Below are positions 26,998 to 37,048 of a stretch of DNA of 64,000 bases, piece after piece. Made by a program: the position numbers and the translations under genes. Position 1 is the stretch's first letter, and the number at the start of each line of letters is the position of its first letter. Under the pieces are notes generated by a model. It saw nothing but the letters and a program-made list of their open reading frames with translations. It had not been told where the DNA came from and searched no databases. Origin of the DNA: Photorhabdus noenieputensis (GTDB lineage: Bacteria > Pseudomonadota > Gammaproteobacteria > Enterobacterales > Enterobacteriaceae); NCBI RefSeq assembly GCF_018448935.1, contig NZ_RCWC01000003.1, forward strand, positions 152,832-216,831, given 5' to 3'.

Positions 26998-27314
26998 ACG
27001 ATTATTGGATTACTTTAAGCTCTATTTTTCATACTGAGCTTACTGTAATCCACCTTCACTCTTCGTGATGAAACAAAACTCCACTTTAATATCCTCCTCA
27101 CCCTAAAGAGGGTGTCGCAAAAGGCCAGCAATAAAAATAACCTTATTCATTACCACCGACTTATCATACTTAAAATTGAACAACTAGAGAAAATAGACAT
27201 CCATTAACAATCTCTGTTATTAATTAATGTTGTATATAAAAATCCCCCGCCCATAATTGTTTTGTTTCATTGGAAATTATTTAAATAACCATTGGTTAAA
27301 TTTTTAAATATAAA
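26998..27314. other. Intergenic region with a hairpin and possible IS-end scrap
   Basis: No gene is supported. An interrupted inverted repeat (GGATTAC...AAGCTC with GAGCTT...GTAATCC, 27005-27053) follows the halovibrin gene and may end its transcript. The string GAGGGTGTCGCAAAA at about 27107 resembles ends of some insertion sequences, but no partner end or transposase is visible. The rest is AT-rich. Confidence 0.4.
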
Positions 27315-27348
27315 CAATAACATCTATAAATCATGTTATTGCGGTAGC
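27315..27348 (+). promoter_or_regulatory. JUMPstart/ops-like leader element before the lectin gene
   Basis: A perfect 9-bp stem (27315-27323 with 27333-27341) with loop CTATAAATC runs into GCGGTAGC (27341-27348). It matches the pvc1 leader at 2604-2637: same loop, same core, same order. The stem pair that is C-G there is A-T here, a compensatory change that supports a folded element. The likely function is antitermination by an RfaH-type factor. Confidence 0.65.
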
Positions 27349-27370
27349 TATATTTTTCAATAAAAACCAA

Positions 27371-27706
27371 GTGATAAACGCTTTTTATATTTTAAATGCA
27401 AATAGTAAAGTCACCGAGAAAATAGTGGAGGCAAATATTTCGCAAACTGTAAAAGTATATATTGACGATCTTCTGGTAGATACATTAACCGGTAAAGGGC
27501 AAAATAATTTAATGGCGACTAAAGCCTACACATCAGGTACAGGCAAAATCTGTATTGAGATTGAAGGGGATAGCAAACCATGTAAGCTACATTATTTCGA
27601 TAATATATTTGATGGAAAACCGGGAACAGCTATTATCAGCACTGAAAATGGTACCAATAGTCATTACAATGATAGCGTAGTGTTTTTAAATTGGCCTCTG
27701 ACATAA
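27371..27706 (+). CDS. LecB (PA-IIL)-like calcium-dependent lectin
   Basis: The 111-residue product matches the fucose/mannose-binding lectin LecB: FYILNANSK near the start, QNNLMATKAYTSGTGKI, and the C-terminal NGTNSHYNDSVVFLNWPL (LecB has DGTDNDYNDAVVVINWPL). Calcium ligands N22, E92, N100 and D101 are kept, but the positions of LecB D99 and D101 are N96 and H98, and the terminal Gly is Thr. The specificity loop reads I-S-Q. The start is a GTG with no clear ribosome binding site, so translation may be weak or the N-terminus altered. The leader is a near copy of that of pvc1. Confidence 0.75.
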   Translation: MINAFYILNANSKVTEKIVEANISQTVKVYIDDLLVDTLTGKGQNNLMATKAYTSGTGKICIEIEGDSKPCKLHYFDNIFDGKPGTAIISTENGTNSHYNDSVVFLNWPLT

Positions 27707-27735
27707 ACTAAAAATACTTGGTTTCGAATAATTAT

Positions 27736-27759
27736 TGCGCCCTCCGTGGCGCATTTTTT
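27736..27759 (+). terminator. Rho-independent terminator of the lectin gene
   Basis: TGCGCC (27736-27741) pairs with GGCGCA (27748-27753) around the loop CTCCGT, and six T residues follow. It lies 30 bases after the lectin stop. Confidence 0.8.
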
Positions 27760-27827
27760 CCCACTCATATGACTACCGTAAAATAAATAGTAGTATTTGG
27801 AAGAAATACAGTAATTTTGTCGGACAT

Positions 27828-28087
27828 TTATTCAAGCTCACTCTGGCTCAGACCGGTGATTTTCATCACAGTTTCACGGTCAATTCCACTGTTCAGCAAT
27901 GCATGAGCAATTTTTAACGTTGCTTCTTGACGTCCTTCTTGACGCCCTTCCTGACGTGCTTTATGTTCCAATCTTTGTGCTATTGTCATCAGTACCTCCT
28001 CATACCTCGGGGACTGTTCTGCCAGTCTCCGTAAGATCCTCTTCTCACACGAATCGTTGAATGCTGATTGAGAACTCTCAAGACGAG
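27828..28087 (-). pseudogene. Duplicated 3' end of an Rpn gene
   Basis: Read on the minus strand this encodes an Rpn C-terminus (MTIAQRLEHKARQEG, two QEG units, TLKIAHALLNSGIDRETVMK, stop at 27828-27830). It follows the stop of the complete Rpn gene in tandem. There is no N-terminal nuclease domain, so it is a fragment. Confidence 0.75.
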
Positions 28088-29014
28088 TTAGTGGCGTATT
28101 TGCTCCAGTTCGTTCTGGCTCAGACCGGTGGTTTTCATCACTGTTTCACAATCGATTCCGCTGTTCAGCAATGCATGAGCAATTTTTAACGTTGCTTCTT
28201 GACGTCCTTCCTGACGTCCTTCCTGACGCCCTTCCTGACGCCCTTCCTGACGTGCTTTATGTTCCAATCTTTGTGCTATTGTCATCAGTACCTCCTCATA
28301 CCTCGGGGACTGTTCTGCCAGTCGCCGAATAAAACCCTCTGGATCGGCGGTATCTCCCACCTGTAATAAGTAGTTTAGCACGCTTTTTAGCTGTTCATCC
28401 GTATAGTAATCATACGTCAGCAGTATAACCAACTCTTGCAGCAGCTCTGCCATATCTCGCTGCCGGATATGCTTTTGCACCATTTCCAGTAGCGCGACCC
28501 GTTTGTGCGTCAAAATTTCATCATCCGGAATTACCGTCACATCTACCAGCGGGAATTTATTGGAATAGATTTCCTCCGCCAGGGCCGGATCATCGAAACA
28601 GTCGAGCCAATTGGTGCTCCAAGGATACGGCTGTATTTTACCGTGATAGAACAACACCGGAATGACCAGCGGCAATTTTTCATGTCCCTGCTCCAGATGC
28701 CGTTGCATGGCTGAAATACCGTAGCGCATTAATCGAAATGCCATCATTTTGTCCGGAGAACTTTGGTGCTCGATCACACAATACACATAACCGTCACCCT
28801 GAGCCGTTTTCAATGAATACAAAATGTCGGAATAATGCGCCCGCAGATTGTCTTCAATAAACGACCCTGATTCCAACCGCAGTGTATCCAGATCACAAAC
28901 TGCCCGTAATGTCGCAGGCAAATGTATCTCCAAAAAGTCTCTGGCAGTATCAATATGACTTAAAAACTGTTTAAAAACAGCGTCATGTGGCGTTGGGGTA
29001 TTTTTTCTCTTCAT
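28088..29014 (-). CDS. Rpn-family recombination-promoting nuclease, second copy
   Basis: A 308-residue protein nearly identical to the one at 1009-1971, with the same D63 and E82-x-Q84 nuclease residues. It has four QEG units instead of seven; three units of four residues explain the whole length difference. A few other differences lie in the helical region after the nuclease core (for example AELLQELVILLTYDYYTDEQ). Both copies are intact, face each other and flank the PVC cassette. Confidence 0.85.
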   Translation of the reverse strand: MKRKNTPTPHDAVFKQFLSHIDTARDFLEIHLPATLRAVCDLDTLRLESGSFIEDNLRAHYSDILYSLKTAQGDGYVYCVIEHQSSPDKMMAFRLMRYGISAMQRHLEQGHEKLPLVIPVLFYHGKIQPYPWSTNWLDCFDDPALAEEIYSNKFPLVDVTVIPDDEILTHKRVALLEMVQKHIRQRDMAELLQELVILLTYDYYTDEQLKSVLNYLLQVGDTADPEGFIRRLAEQSPRYEEVLMTIAQRLEHKARQEGRQEGRQEGRQEGRQEATLKIAHALLNSGIDCETVMKTTGLSQNELEQIRH

Positions 29015-29160
29015 CGGTGAATGGTAGCATACTTTCTTTTATATTGAAGGAATATTAAGCAAGAAACCAAGCGGACTGAGATGTCTTGAATTTTCTTTGA
29101 CAAAAACTTTGATCGTATCTCAGATACTTTAATTTCCTTCTTAAGCGAAGTTCAGGTTAG

Positions 29161-29525
29161 TTACCTTTCCTGCAAATTTCCGCTATTTACCTGCTCCAAT
29201 GATTTAAGTAAATGTTTTGCATTAGCGGATGAACGTAGTAAATAAGCAGTTTCTTCAAGGCTTGCATATTCTGCACTTGAAATAATAACGCAATCGCCAC
29301 CGTTTTGTCTGGTGATCAATATTGGTGTACAATCCTGAACAACTTGATCCATTATCGAAGCAAGATTTTCCTTTGCAACGCTATACCCTATGGATTTCAA
29401 GATGCATCGCGACGGCAAAGGAACGAATCCCCGGGAGCATAGCAAACTATGTGGCCGGGGTGATCGAGTGCAGCCAACAAAGAAGCAACTTGAAAAATGA
29501 CGGGTATATATGTTGTCTTCCGCAT
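29161..29525 (-). pseudogene. yefM: yefM-type antitoxin split by a MITE
   Basis: The body of a Phd/YefM antitoxin is readable: SVAKENLASIMDQVVQDCTP, then TRQNGGDCVIISSAEYASL, with a C-terminal part to SGNLQER. Its first six codons are now 127 bases away, on the far side of a MITE. Deleting 127 bases joins ATG CGG AAG ACA ACA TAT to AGC GTT GCA and gives MRKTTYSVAKENLAS, a normal YefM start. As it stands a frame begins inside the MITE (MLCSRGFVPLPS...) and might still produce an altered protein. No yoeB toxin gene is visible next to it. Confidence 0.85.
29382..29508 (-). mobile_element. 127-bp MITE inserted in yefM
   Basis: A full copy bounded by TATACCC and GGGTATA, with terminal TA counted on both sides. 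Orientation is opposite to the copies at 48792, 52372 and 55661. It separates codons 6 and 7 of yefM and provides a new in-frame start region. Confidence 0.9.
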
Positions 29526-29741
29526 AATATGTCCTTTTCTCGTATCAATAATACCGAATCTTAATAAGCAAAAAATAATGGTACAAATCTTTCAAGCTAA
29601 ATATCTATTGCGCCATCCATTTTCCTCATTAACCCAGTTTAATCCCCCACTAGGGCGTTATTATTGTGGCAATACAACGAGGCAACTAATTCGCGGATAA
29701 ATAAATTCGAAATCAATGGTGGCATCGATTTGACGGACCAA

Positions 29742-30131
29742 ATGATTTTTAGGAACCATAAAGGGTTATGAGAAGGGAACCACAGCGGGAATTGTTGCCC
29801 ACCATGCTAACAGGCTAGACCTGCTGTTAAACGCATTAGATTTAGCAAGCTGCCTGAATGATTTGAGTTTACCGAGTTTTCAACTTCACCCACTTACAGG
29901 AGATCGAAAGGGCATTTGGGCGGTAAACGTATCGGATAACTGGAGGTTAACTTTCGAATTTAACGATGGTGATGTTTATACCCTATGGATTTCAAGGTGC
30001 ATCGCGACGGCAAGGGAGCGAATCCCCGGGAGCATAGCAAACTATGTGACCGGGGTGAGTGAGTGCAGCCAACAAAGAGGCAACTTGAAAGATAACGGGT
30101 ATATATACTGAACTACGAGGACTATCATTAA
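29742..30131 (+). pseudogene. higB: higB (RelE-type) toxin disrupted by a MITE and a frameshift
   Basis: The frame contains TTAGIVAHHANRLDLLLNAL and LHPLTGDRKGIWAVNVSDNW, typical of HigB mRNA interferases. Two lesions are present. Near the start, MIFRNHKGL runs into a stop and the body resumes in another frame at YEKGTTAG, so a few bases are missing. Near the end, a MITE follows codon DVY; after it the original end, LNYEDYH and stop, overlaps the higA ATG. Removing the MITE gives DVYILNYEDYH. The toxin should be inactive. Confidence 0.85.
29977..30103 (-). mobile_element. 127-bp MITE inserted in higB
   Basis: A full copy, TATACCC to GGGTATA, in the same orientation as the yefM copy 470 bases away. 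It interrupts higB seven to eight codons before its stop. A duplicated TA flanks it. Confidence 0.9.
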
Positions 30132-30421
30132 TGACTAAACGTATGCCACCCCATCCGGGGCGCTACATCTCTGACGAGATGGAGCACTTAAATATTAGTC
30201 TTAGAGCGCTTGCACGTGCGCTGGATGTCTCACCGTCAACTATTGGGCGTGTTGTTGAAGGTAGCGCGGCAGTAACGCCAGGAATGGCGGTTCGTTTAGC
30301 CAACGTGATCGGCAGTACGCCGGAAATGTGGCTGAGACTCCAGGAAGCGTATAGCTTGGCACAAGTTAAACAGGAAATAGATTTAACTCGTCTAACTCCC
30401 CTGTTTACGCCAGCACCTTAA
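30131..30421 (+). CDS. higA: HigA-family antitoxin (XRE type)
   Basis: The 96-residue product starts MTKRMPPHPGRYISDEME and has a helix-turn-helix (LSP-like LDVSPSTIGRVVEGSAAVTP) followed by SSTPEMWLRLQEAYSLAQVK in its equivalent NVIGSTPEMW form, all typical of HigA antitoxins. Its ATG overlaps the stop of higB, the normal toxin-first order. Because the toxin is broken, this is probably an orphan antitoxin or repressor. Confidence 0.92.
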   Translation: MTKRMPPHPGRYISDEMEHLNISLRALARALDVSPSTIGRVVEGSAAVTPGMAVRLANVIGSTPEMWLRLQEAYSLAQVKQEIDLTRLTPLFTPAP

Positions 30422-30430
30422 ATAGCAGCA

Positions 30431-30490
30431 AGCTCCGTCTGGTGAACGGAGCTGAATTAAAACAGAGTGCTGGATGAAAAAACCAGCACT
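30431..30490. terminator. Two hairpins between convergent higA and mukB
   Basis: AGCTCCGT pairs with ACGGAGCT (30431-30438 with 30446-30453), and AGTGCTGG pairs with CCAGCACT (30466-30473 with 30483-30490). They sit between the higA stop and the mukB stop, so may end both transcripts. Neither has a good T run. Confidence 0.55.
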
Positions 30491-30567
30491 TTGTCAATAA
30501 TCTGTTGCACCATCCGTGGCGCAATCAATATCTTTATTTTTATGACTATCGCAAGCCATCCATTTGA

Positions 30568-33500
30568 TTAAGCAGTAGCATCTGAAATCAATTGGGTTGT
30601 CGGCACATCCTGACCAAATCCTCGCAGCCCTACCACATGCACATGTTCGTGGTTTTTAAATACTTTACGCACCAATTTATAAGTGGTCCCTTTTTCAGGA
30701 CTGATATTTTCCGGGGCAGCGATAATTAACTGCATTTGCAGTCGTTCGCATAGTTCAAATAGAGTGGCAATGGATTTAGCATCCAGACGCGCCGCTTCAT
30801 CAAGGAATAACAATCGACAAGGGGAAATATCTTTACCACGCAGGCGGCGGGATTCTTCTTCCCAACTCTGCACCACCATCACCAGAATGGACATGCCGGT
30901 ACCGATCGCTTCACCAGTAGACAACGCACCACTCTCTGCTTTTAACCAACCATCCGATCCACGGTTAACTTCAACATCCAGTTCCAGATAGTTGCGATAA
31001 TCCAACAACTCTTCACCGATGGTTTGCGGCAAGCGCTGTCCCATATCTACTTGTGGATTTAGGCGCTGATAAAGTTTTGCCATTGCTTCCGAGAAGGTTA
31101 ATCGCTGGCTGTTAAATAGATCCTGATGCTGTTCTTGCTGTTCAGAAAGCACATCCAGCAATATCGCATGGCTTTCACGCACGTTTACATTCAACCGCAC
31201 ACCACGGACTTGTCCGAAGGAAACAGCTTGCAGCCCTTGGTTTAGCATGCGGATGCGGTTCTGCTCGCGCTGAATGGTTTTGCGGATAATATTCGCCACA
31301 CTCTTCGAACTGATGGCGAGTTTTTGCTCGCGGGCAGTCAGCTCTTCCGTCAAACGGGCCAGTTCAATTTCCATCTGTTCAATGGCATCAACCGGATCGT
31401 CAGTGCGGATAATATCTTGACGAATGCGTTCACGCAGGTGCTGATAAACGGCAATGAAAAACTGAATTTTACGTTCAGGGCGTTTTGGATCTTCGGACAA
31501 ACGCAGCGCATCGCGTAGATGTTCGTTATCAGCCACTGCTAAACGCAACGCACCCAACGCCTTATCCGACATGGAACGTAATGCGCCACCCTCCATATAC
31601 GCCAGTTCACGGCGATGCAGACGACGCTCAACGCCATTATCTTTCACCATCCTCATCACTGCACACCAGCCCGCCTTGGCAGAAACCACCTGTTCACGGA
31701 TTTGATAGTAATCACGTTCCAGCTTACGCAGTTTTTTCTGCAAGCTATCCATTTCCGCTTCGCAAAAAGCGATCTGCTTCTCAAGCTGGTTGACTCTGGA
31801 ACGGTTAGTGCTGAGTGCTTCATGGAGTCGATCACGGCGCTCGCGGGCGCGCATTTCAGCATTCGCGTCCGCCTGAACACCAATCTCTTTCATCTCTTGG
31901 TGCAACTCTTTCAGCATATCCTGTTTGGTTTCGTAAGAGCTTTTTAGCGATGCCAACACTTGGTTAAATTGGGAATACTGCGCTTGCTGTTGACGCAATT
32001 GTTCGCGGGCGCGACTGCGGTCCGATTCTGCATGTTCCAGACGCTGACGCAGTTTGTCATTCAGATCCGCATTTTCGTTGAGCATACCGGCAGAATCGCT
32101 GTAGCTAAAATGCGCACGGCGCTGTACCACTTCCACCAGCGCAAAAGCCCGCTGTTTAGCCTGATGCTGGCTCTGTTTGGCCGTTTCATAGTCCTGTTGC
32201 AACTGTTCATGCTGCTGTGGATCACTTTGCAGAACCGCAACCATCGGCTCCAATTTCGCCAGTGCCGAGCCATGTTGTTGCAGGAAACGGGCTGCTTCTT
32301 GCGCTTCATCCAATTCTTCGCGTATCTCTTCTACGCGATCGATTAAGGTTTCATCCAGCAATAACGTGATTTGAGGAAGCAGGCGATTTAATGCCGTCAG
32401 GCTCTCTTTAGCCTGAGTATATTGCTGACGCTGCTGTTGAGTCTGTTCTTCAAACCGGGATAGTTCACGCTCCAGTTCCGTGTGACGCTGCCTCAGTTCG
32501 CGGATTTCCGCTTCCGGATCGGTATCAAATGCCACAGAGAGGTGTTTACCCACAAACTGGCTGAATGCCTGATGCGCACGCTGAATTTTCTGCACATCAA
32601 AAGAGAGCGTGGCATAACGCTCTGCCAAGGTATCGCGCTCCAGATTCAAAGCTTCCAGACGGTTTTCTCTGGCGGCACGACCAAACAACGGCAATTCAGG
32701 ATAACGGGAATAACGCCATTGACGATCAGACGATTTGACCAGTACCGCATTTGCCTGCTCTTCGGCGTTAAATACGCTGTCATCAAAGGATTGCGGATCA
32801 CCTTCAATTAAGTAGAGATCTTCCGGGCAATCTTCCAGCGTTTCAAGATGTGGACGCACCAAGGAGAGATCGGGCACCACAATGCCATGTCGCGCAGGCC
32901 CATACAAGGCAGAGAAGTACGGTGCATCATCAATGGTGATATCGTCATAAATTTCTGACAGCAAAACCCCACCGAAACGTTCCGCCAGCGCAATCATCCG
33001 GCTATCTTCCGCTCCGCTCGGTTGACTGAGGCGCTCGATCTGCTTTTCCAGTTCACGTTTTTGCGCCGCAACTTCATCACGCTCTACCGTGGCTTCACGC
33101 TCACGTTCAAGTAGTTGCTGCATATATTCAGTCACGTCATTACTGCTTGTCAGTGTTTCACCGCTCTGTTCGCATAGCTGATGCAGGGTATCCTGCGCAG
33201 CTAGCCAAACTGGGGCGCGGGCAGTCAGTGACTGAATTTTCTGTTTCAGTTGTTCAAGCGCCTGGCGCATCTCCATACGGCGTTCACCGCTTTCATTGAC
33301 ACTCAGACTTAACGCATCCTGCCGGGCTTCAAGTTCATTTTGTAATCCTTCCAGCTCTTCGGCCTGATACTGCCGTCCCTGACGTTTGCAAAATTCGCTT
33401 AATAAACGTTCCGCATTTTGTTGGTTGTTCAGGCGCTGCTCCAATTCAGCCAACTGCATGCGTAACGGCTGAACTCGATCCGCCAGATGTCGCTGTGACG

Positions 33501-35016
33501 ACCAATCACGCAGCAATTCCCGGGCGCTCTGCCACGCTTCGCTACGGCTGATTTCACCAACCATACTTTTGACTAATTGATACGCTTGTTCGAACTGATT
33601 ATGTGCCGCATCAGCAACACTTAATTTCTGTTCCAATGCCAACAAGGCTTCTGTCGCCTGCTGCTCTTTAGCCTGAAAAGTTTCCAACCATATTTCTGCA
33701 TTATCAGCGGCAAGATCCGGTAACCGACAAAGCTCACGAGCACGTTCCAGCGCTTGTAGCGCCTGTTGATACTGAATAGCGCGGGTTTGCTGAACGTCCA
33801 GCGCCTGCTGGTAATCCGCCAACTGGCTTTTCAGCTCATCGACTTCCTGCTCTGCCGCTTCCGCTCTGGCTTCATATTCAGACTGAATTTCCGCTGCTTC
33901 TTCAACAACCTCAGTCTGCTCTTCCAAACGGTAAGAGAGTTCTTCCAGATCTCCCTGATAACGGTCAATTTTTTCCTGCTGGCGCATGGCGGTTTGCACC
34001 AGATTCAGGTGATCACTGGCCGCCTGATGATCAGCTTCTAAATCAACAGAAGCTCCACTCTGTTCCTCCAGTTCCCGCGCCATTTCGACATGGCGATACT
34101 GCTCGGTTGCCAGTTGCCTATGGCTGCTAAATAGCTCTCCACGCAATGCCAGTGCTTGATCCAGATGGGTACGCCGTTCATTAGCATGGCGCATATAATC
34201 AGCGGAAACGTAAGAAGTTGCTTCGGTGATCAAGTGCTTGAACAGATCGCGATCAGATTGGGTTACCCGGATAGCTTCCAGCGTTATACGGTTTTCACGC
34301 AGTGCTGCTTCCATATCCTGAAATGCCTTGCGAACACCACTGTTTTCCGGCAACAGATAATCACGCAGGGAACGGGTAATGGCGCTGGAAATACCGCCGT
34401 ACAGGGAAGCTTCGATCAGACGATAAAATTTACTGCGATCACTGGCCGAACGCAGGCGTTTGGGTATCACTCCCAAATCAAACATCAGCGCATGATAATC
34501 GGTGATGGAGTTAAATTGTTTGAACTGCACGCCTTCCATCTCATCAAGACGATCTTTCAGTTCATTCAGTGGCAATACACGCGCCTGTCTTTCACCCACA
34601 TTTTCAGTTAATAGCTGCGTAGGTTGAATAGCGGTTGGCAAGCCTTGGATCATAAAGGGTTTGATGTCAACCTTACGGTCACGCCCTGCAACCTGTTGCA
34701 GCCTCACCCCAACGATGACACGCTGATGCCGAGAGTTAATCACATCCAGCGTTGAGTAACAGACCCCCGCACGCAATTTACCGTGCAAACCTTTATCACG
34801 GGAACCGGAAGTGGCACCGGCTTCGGTGGTGTTACGGAAATGCAACAAGGTTAAATCAGGGATCAGCGCGGTGACAAAAGCCGCCATCGTGGTGGATTTA
34901 CCCGCACCATTACCGCCTGATAAGGTTGTGACTAATTCATCAAGATCAAATGTTCTGGCAAAAAAGCCATTCCAGTTAACCAGCGTCAGTGAACGAAATT
35001 TACCGCGTTCAATCAT
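30568..35016 (-). CDS. mukB: Chromosome partition protein MukB
   Basis: The 1482-residue SMC-like subunit of the MukBEF condensin. The N-terminal head has [20 protein letters not shown] (Walker A), long coiled coils surround a central hinge, and the C-terminal head has [10 protein letters not shown] (signature) and [11 protein letters not shown] (Walker B). It folds and segregates the chromosome together with MukE and MukF. It overlaps mukE by four bases at the promoter-proximal side. Length is as in other enterobacteria. The accessory island begins just beyond its 3' end. Confidence 0.98.
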   Translation of the reverse strand: MIERGKFRSLTLVNWNGFFARTFDLDELVTTLSGGNGAGKSTTMAAFVTALIPDLTLLHFRNTTEAGATSGSRDKGLHGKLRAGVCYSTLDVINSRHQRVIVGVRLQQVAGRDRKVDIKPFMIQGLPTAIQPTQLLTENVGERQARVLPLNELKDRLDEMEGVQFKQFNSITDYHALMFDLGVIPKRLRSASDRSKFYRLIEASLYGGISSAITRSLRDYLLPENSGVRKAFQDMEAALRENRITLEAIRVTQSDRDLFKHLITEATSYVSADYMRHANERRTHLDQALALRGELFSSHRQLATEQYRHVEMARELEEQSGASVDLEADHQAASDHLNLVQTAMRQQEKIDRYQGDLEELSYRLEEQTEVVEEAAEIQSEYEARAEAAEQEVDELKSQLADYQQALDVQQTRAIQYQQALQALERARELCRLPDLAADNAEIWLETFQAKEQQATEALLALEQKLSVADAAHNQFEQAYQLVKSMVGEISRSEAWQSARELLRDWSSQRHLADRVQPLRMQLAELEQRLNNQQNAERLLSEFCKRQGRQYQAEELEGLQNELEARQDALSLSVNESGERRMEMRQALEQLKQKIQSLTARAPVWLAAQDTLHQLCEQSGETLTSSNDVTEYMQQLLEREREATVERDEVAAQKRELEKQIERLSQPSGAEDSRMIALAERFGGVLLSEIYDDITIDDAPYFSALYGPARHGIVVPDLSLVRPHLETLEDCPEDLYLIEGDPQSFDDSVFNAEEQANAVLVKSSDRQWRYSRYPELPLFGRAARENRLEALNLERDTLAERYATLSFDVQKIQRAHQAFSQFVGKHLSVAFDTDPEAEIRELRQRHTELERELSRFEEQTQQQRQQYTQAKESLTALNRLLPQITLLLDETLIDRVEEIREELDEAQEAARFLQQHGSALAKLEPMVAVLQSDPQQHEQLQQDYETAKQSQHQAKQRAFALVEVVQRRAHFSYSDSAGMLNENADLNDKLRQRLEHAESDRSRAREQLRQQQAQYSQFNQVLASLKSSYETKQDMLKELHQEMKEIGVQADANAEMRARERRDRLHEALSTNRSRVNQLEKQIAFCEAEMDSLQKKLRKLERDYYQIREQVVSAKAGWCAVMRMVKDNGVERRLHRRELAYMEGGALRSMSDKALGALRLAVADNEHLRDALRLSEDPKRPERKIQFFIAVYQHLRERIRQDIIRTDDPVDAIEQMEIELARLTEELTAREQKLAISSKSVANIIRKTIQREQNRIRMLNQGLQAVSFGQVRGVRLNVNVRESHAILLDVLSEQQEQHQDLFNSQRLTFSEAMAKLYQRLNPQVDMGQRLPQTIGEELLDYRNYLELDVEVNRGSDGWLKAESGALSTGEAIGTGMSILVMVVQSWEEESRRLRGKDISPCRLLFLDEAARLDAKSIATLFELCERLQMQLIIAAPENISPEKGTTYKLVRKVFKNHEHVHVVGLRGFGQDVPTTQLISDATA

Positions 35017-35762
35017 GGTTGTTCATCTCCCGCATCTTCTGCTGAGTTATCCGGTGTTTCATCATTTTCACTATCATCAAGCGACAAGCCGCCTTCAATC
35101 GGCATTGCCTCACCATCACGGATCATCCTCAGTTGTACTTCACGAGGATCGTCGCCACTGCGCACATCCGCACCAAAACGGAATACCGCCTCAGTAATGG
35201 TAAATTTGTTGTTGTCATTCGGCAGGATATAGACCATACCCAGACGACGCAGACGGTTCAGTGTCGTGCGCACTTTTTCCTGCAATTTCTGTTTATCTAA
35301 ATCGGAACCGGAGGAGCGCTGGTTGACAAATTTCATCAACTTGCCCTCATCGGCCAGCGAGATCAGCTCTTCGTACAGCTCTTGAGCAGTAAAAATCCCC
35401 TGATTAGCCAGGCGTTCCGGGCTGAGATAGAGATAACAGAGAATTTTTCCTACCATCATATCCAGCTCTGATAATACCGAGCGCGGGATCAAGGTCGTCG
35501 AACGGGGACGCAGATAGAAGAAACCTTCTGGCGCACGGATCAGTTCCACATTATAGCGGGCGTAAAATTCCTCCAGTTGCTCCTGAAAATCCATCAGATA
35601 AGCATGATTATCAAGATCATCTATCCCGATATGACGACCCGCACGAAGTTGGCTATCCAGTTCCGGGAAAAGTGAATTGGCTAACGCCTGTGCCAGTTTA
35701 ACTGACATAAATTGTTCAATATGTGTCGATGACATGTGCCTGTACCTTGGCTCCGTAATCAT
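35013..35762 (-). CDS. mukE: Chromosome partition protein MukE
   Basis: The 249-residue accessory subunit of MukBEF. It has two winged-helix domains, with [20 protein letters not shown] near the start and [20 protein letters not shown] in the second, and an acidic tail rich in Asp and Glu. The start shown gives an N-terminal extension ([20 protein letters not shown]); the conserved part begins at about MSSTHIEQF, so translation may start nine codons later. It overlaps mukF. Confidence 0.96.
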   Translation of the reverse strand: MITEPRYRHMSSTHIEQFMSVKLAQALANSLFPELDSQLRAGRHIGIDDLDNHAYLMDFQEQLEEFYARYNVELIRAPEGFFYLRPRSTTLIPRSVLSELDMMVGKILCYLYLSPERLANQGIFTAQELYEELISLADEGKLMKFVNQRSSGSDLDKQKLQEKVRTTLNRLRRLGMVYILPNDNNKFTITEAVFRFGADVRSGDDPREVQLRMIRDGEAMPIEGGLSLDDSENDETPDNSAEDAGDEQP

Positions 35763-37038
35763 TAATCGCTAACCATTCCGCTGGCAACCCAGAGAAATCC
35801 GCTTCTGCCACACCCAATCGTACAGCCTGATCCACCAAAATACGCGCCACATCAAAGTGACGAGAGAGCGGATGCTGAGCGAGGTAATCCCTTAACACTG
35901 CACCTAAATCCAGTGGGCGCTGTTCCTGCCGATATATCAACAGCGCTTTTTCAATCATTTCTGCCAGTTGTTCGTTTATTTCACTGAATTCTTCATATTC
36001 CAGCGCTAATGGCAGTTCACCGGTCACCTCTTCATTACGTAACGTCAATTCTTCGTCCCGCATATCGAGCAAACGTTCAGCGTTAGCAATGGTGAGAGTC
36101 CACGGGTTATCAAAATAGTGTTGAACTGATTGACGTAAACGCTGAGAGAAAATACGGTTTTTATCCATATCAATCGCCGTACGGATAAATTTGTGAACGT
36201 GACGATCATAGCCAATCCATAAATCAATCGCCTGCTGACCCCAACTGATAATACGGTCCAGTTTGCTTTGCAGATCAAATACCAGTTTATCAACCAGTTC
36301 TGAGCCGCCACTGTCCATGTTGGCTTCTTGAATACGCAGCAAATTAGCCTGTAGTTTATCTCCAGCCGCTTCTAGTGTGTCCTGGAGTTCCCGCAACGTG
36401 CCTGATGTTTCGGATAACAGTTGCTCACAGTTGGCAATCGCTGCTTGCCAATCTTGATTCAACAACGCCGCAATATCTTCTTTCACCGAGCTTTGCTGCT
36501 CGTCCATTACGCGCTGAGACATGTCGATGCTGTCGAAGATTTCTGCAACAGAATATTTCAGCGGCGCAAAAACATTACGGTGCCAGTGAAATTCATCTCC
36601 CCCTTCTTCTGCCGCTTCCGCTGCCCGATGCAACTCACTCGCCACTACCGAAAGTTGCATCGAAAGACGTAAGGTAGAAAATTCCCGCTGACGAATGTAG
36701 TAGTCACTGATACCCATCCCAAGCGGGGTTAAGCGATAAATTGCATTGCTCTCGGCCAATTCACTGGTAAAACGATTAAGAATTTTCTGACGCACCATAT
36801 CATTGATGGCATTGTTGGCCCGCACAGCAACAGATTCTGTGGTCTGCTCAAATCCTTTGCAAACTTCACGAAAGGCATCAACCAGCTCCCCTTCACTCAT
36901 CTCGCCATCCAGACGCTCGCTGTTCAACACCGCAATTGCCATCAGAAAAGCCAATCTTTCTGCGGGCAAGGAGATGGAAAAATCGTTTTTCCTGGCCCAA
37001 GACACCAGTTCCGGGACAGTCTGGGAATATTCACTCAT
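35716..37038 (-). CDS. mukF: Chromosome partition protein MukF (kleisin)
   Basis: The 440-residue kleisin subunit, opening [20 protein letters not shown], with an N-terminal winged helix, a helical middle and a C-terminal domain ending in [10 protein letters not shown]. It bridges MukB heads and binds MukE. The gene lies 10 bases after cmoM and overlaps mukE by 47 bases, the usual operon order cmoM-mukF-mukE-mukB. Confidence 0.97.
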   Translation of the reverse strand: MSEYSQTVPELVSWARKNDFSISLPAERLAFLMAIAVLNSERLDGEMSEGELVDAFREVCKGFEQTTESVAVRANNAINDMVRQKILNRFTSELAESNAIYRLTPLGMGISDYYIRQREFSTLRLSMQLSVVASELHRAAEAAEEGGDEFHWHRNVFAPLKYSVAEIFDSIDMSQRVMDEQQSSVKEDIAALLNQDWQAAIANCEQLLSETSGTLRELQDTLEAAGDKLQANLLRIQEANMDSGGSELVDKLVFDLQSKLDRIISWGQQAIDLWIGYDRHVHKFIRTAIDMDKNRIFSQRLRQSVQHYFDNPWTLTIANAERLLDMRDEELTLRNEEVTGELPLALEYEEFSEINEQLAEMIEKALLIYRQEQRPLDLGAVLRDYLAQHPLSRHFDVARILVDQAVRLGVAEADFSGLPAEWLAINDYGAKVQAHVIDTY

Positions 37039-37048
37039 AATTTGTCCT

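Larger units (their letters stand above)
27820..29160 (-). repeat. Right arm of the long inverted repeat (Rpn copy plus flanks)
   Basis: This is the inverted counterpart of 907-2125. It includes the duplicated 3' end, the Rpn gene and the upstream region down to CGAAGTTCAGGTTA. It is longer than the left arm mainly because its 3' duplicate is better kept. The two arms face each other and could recombine to flip the cassette. Confidence 0.8.

Noticed and set aside
31324..34611. Several plus-strand frames of 60-150 codons inside mukB
   Set aside because: They run antisense to a conserved gene and follow from its codon composition.
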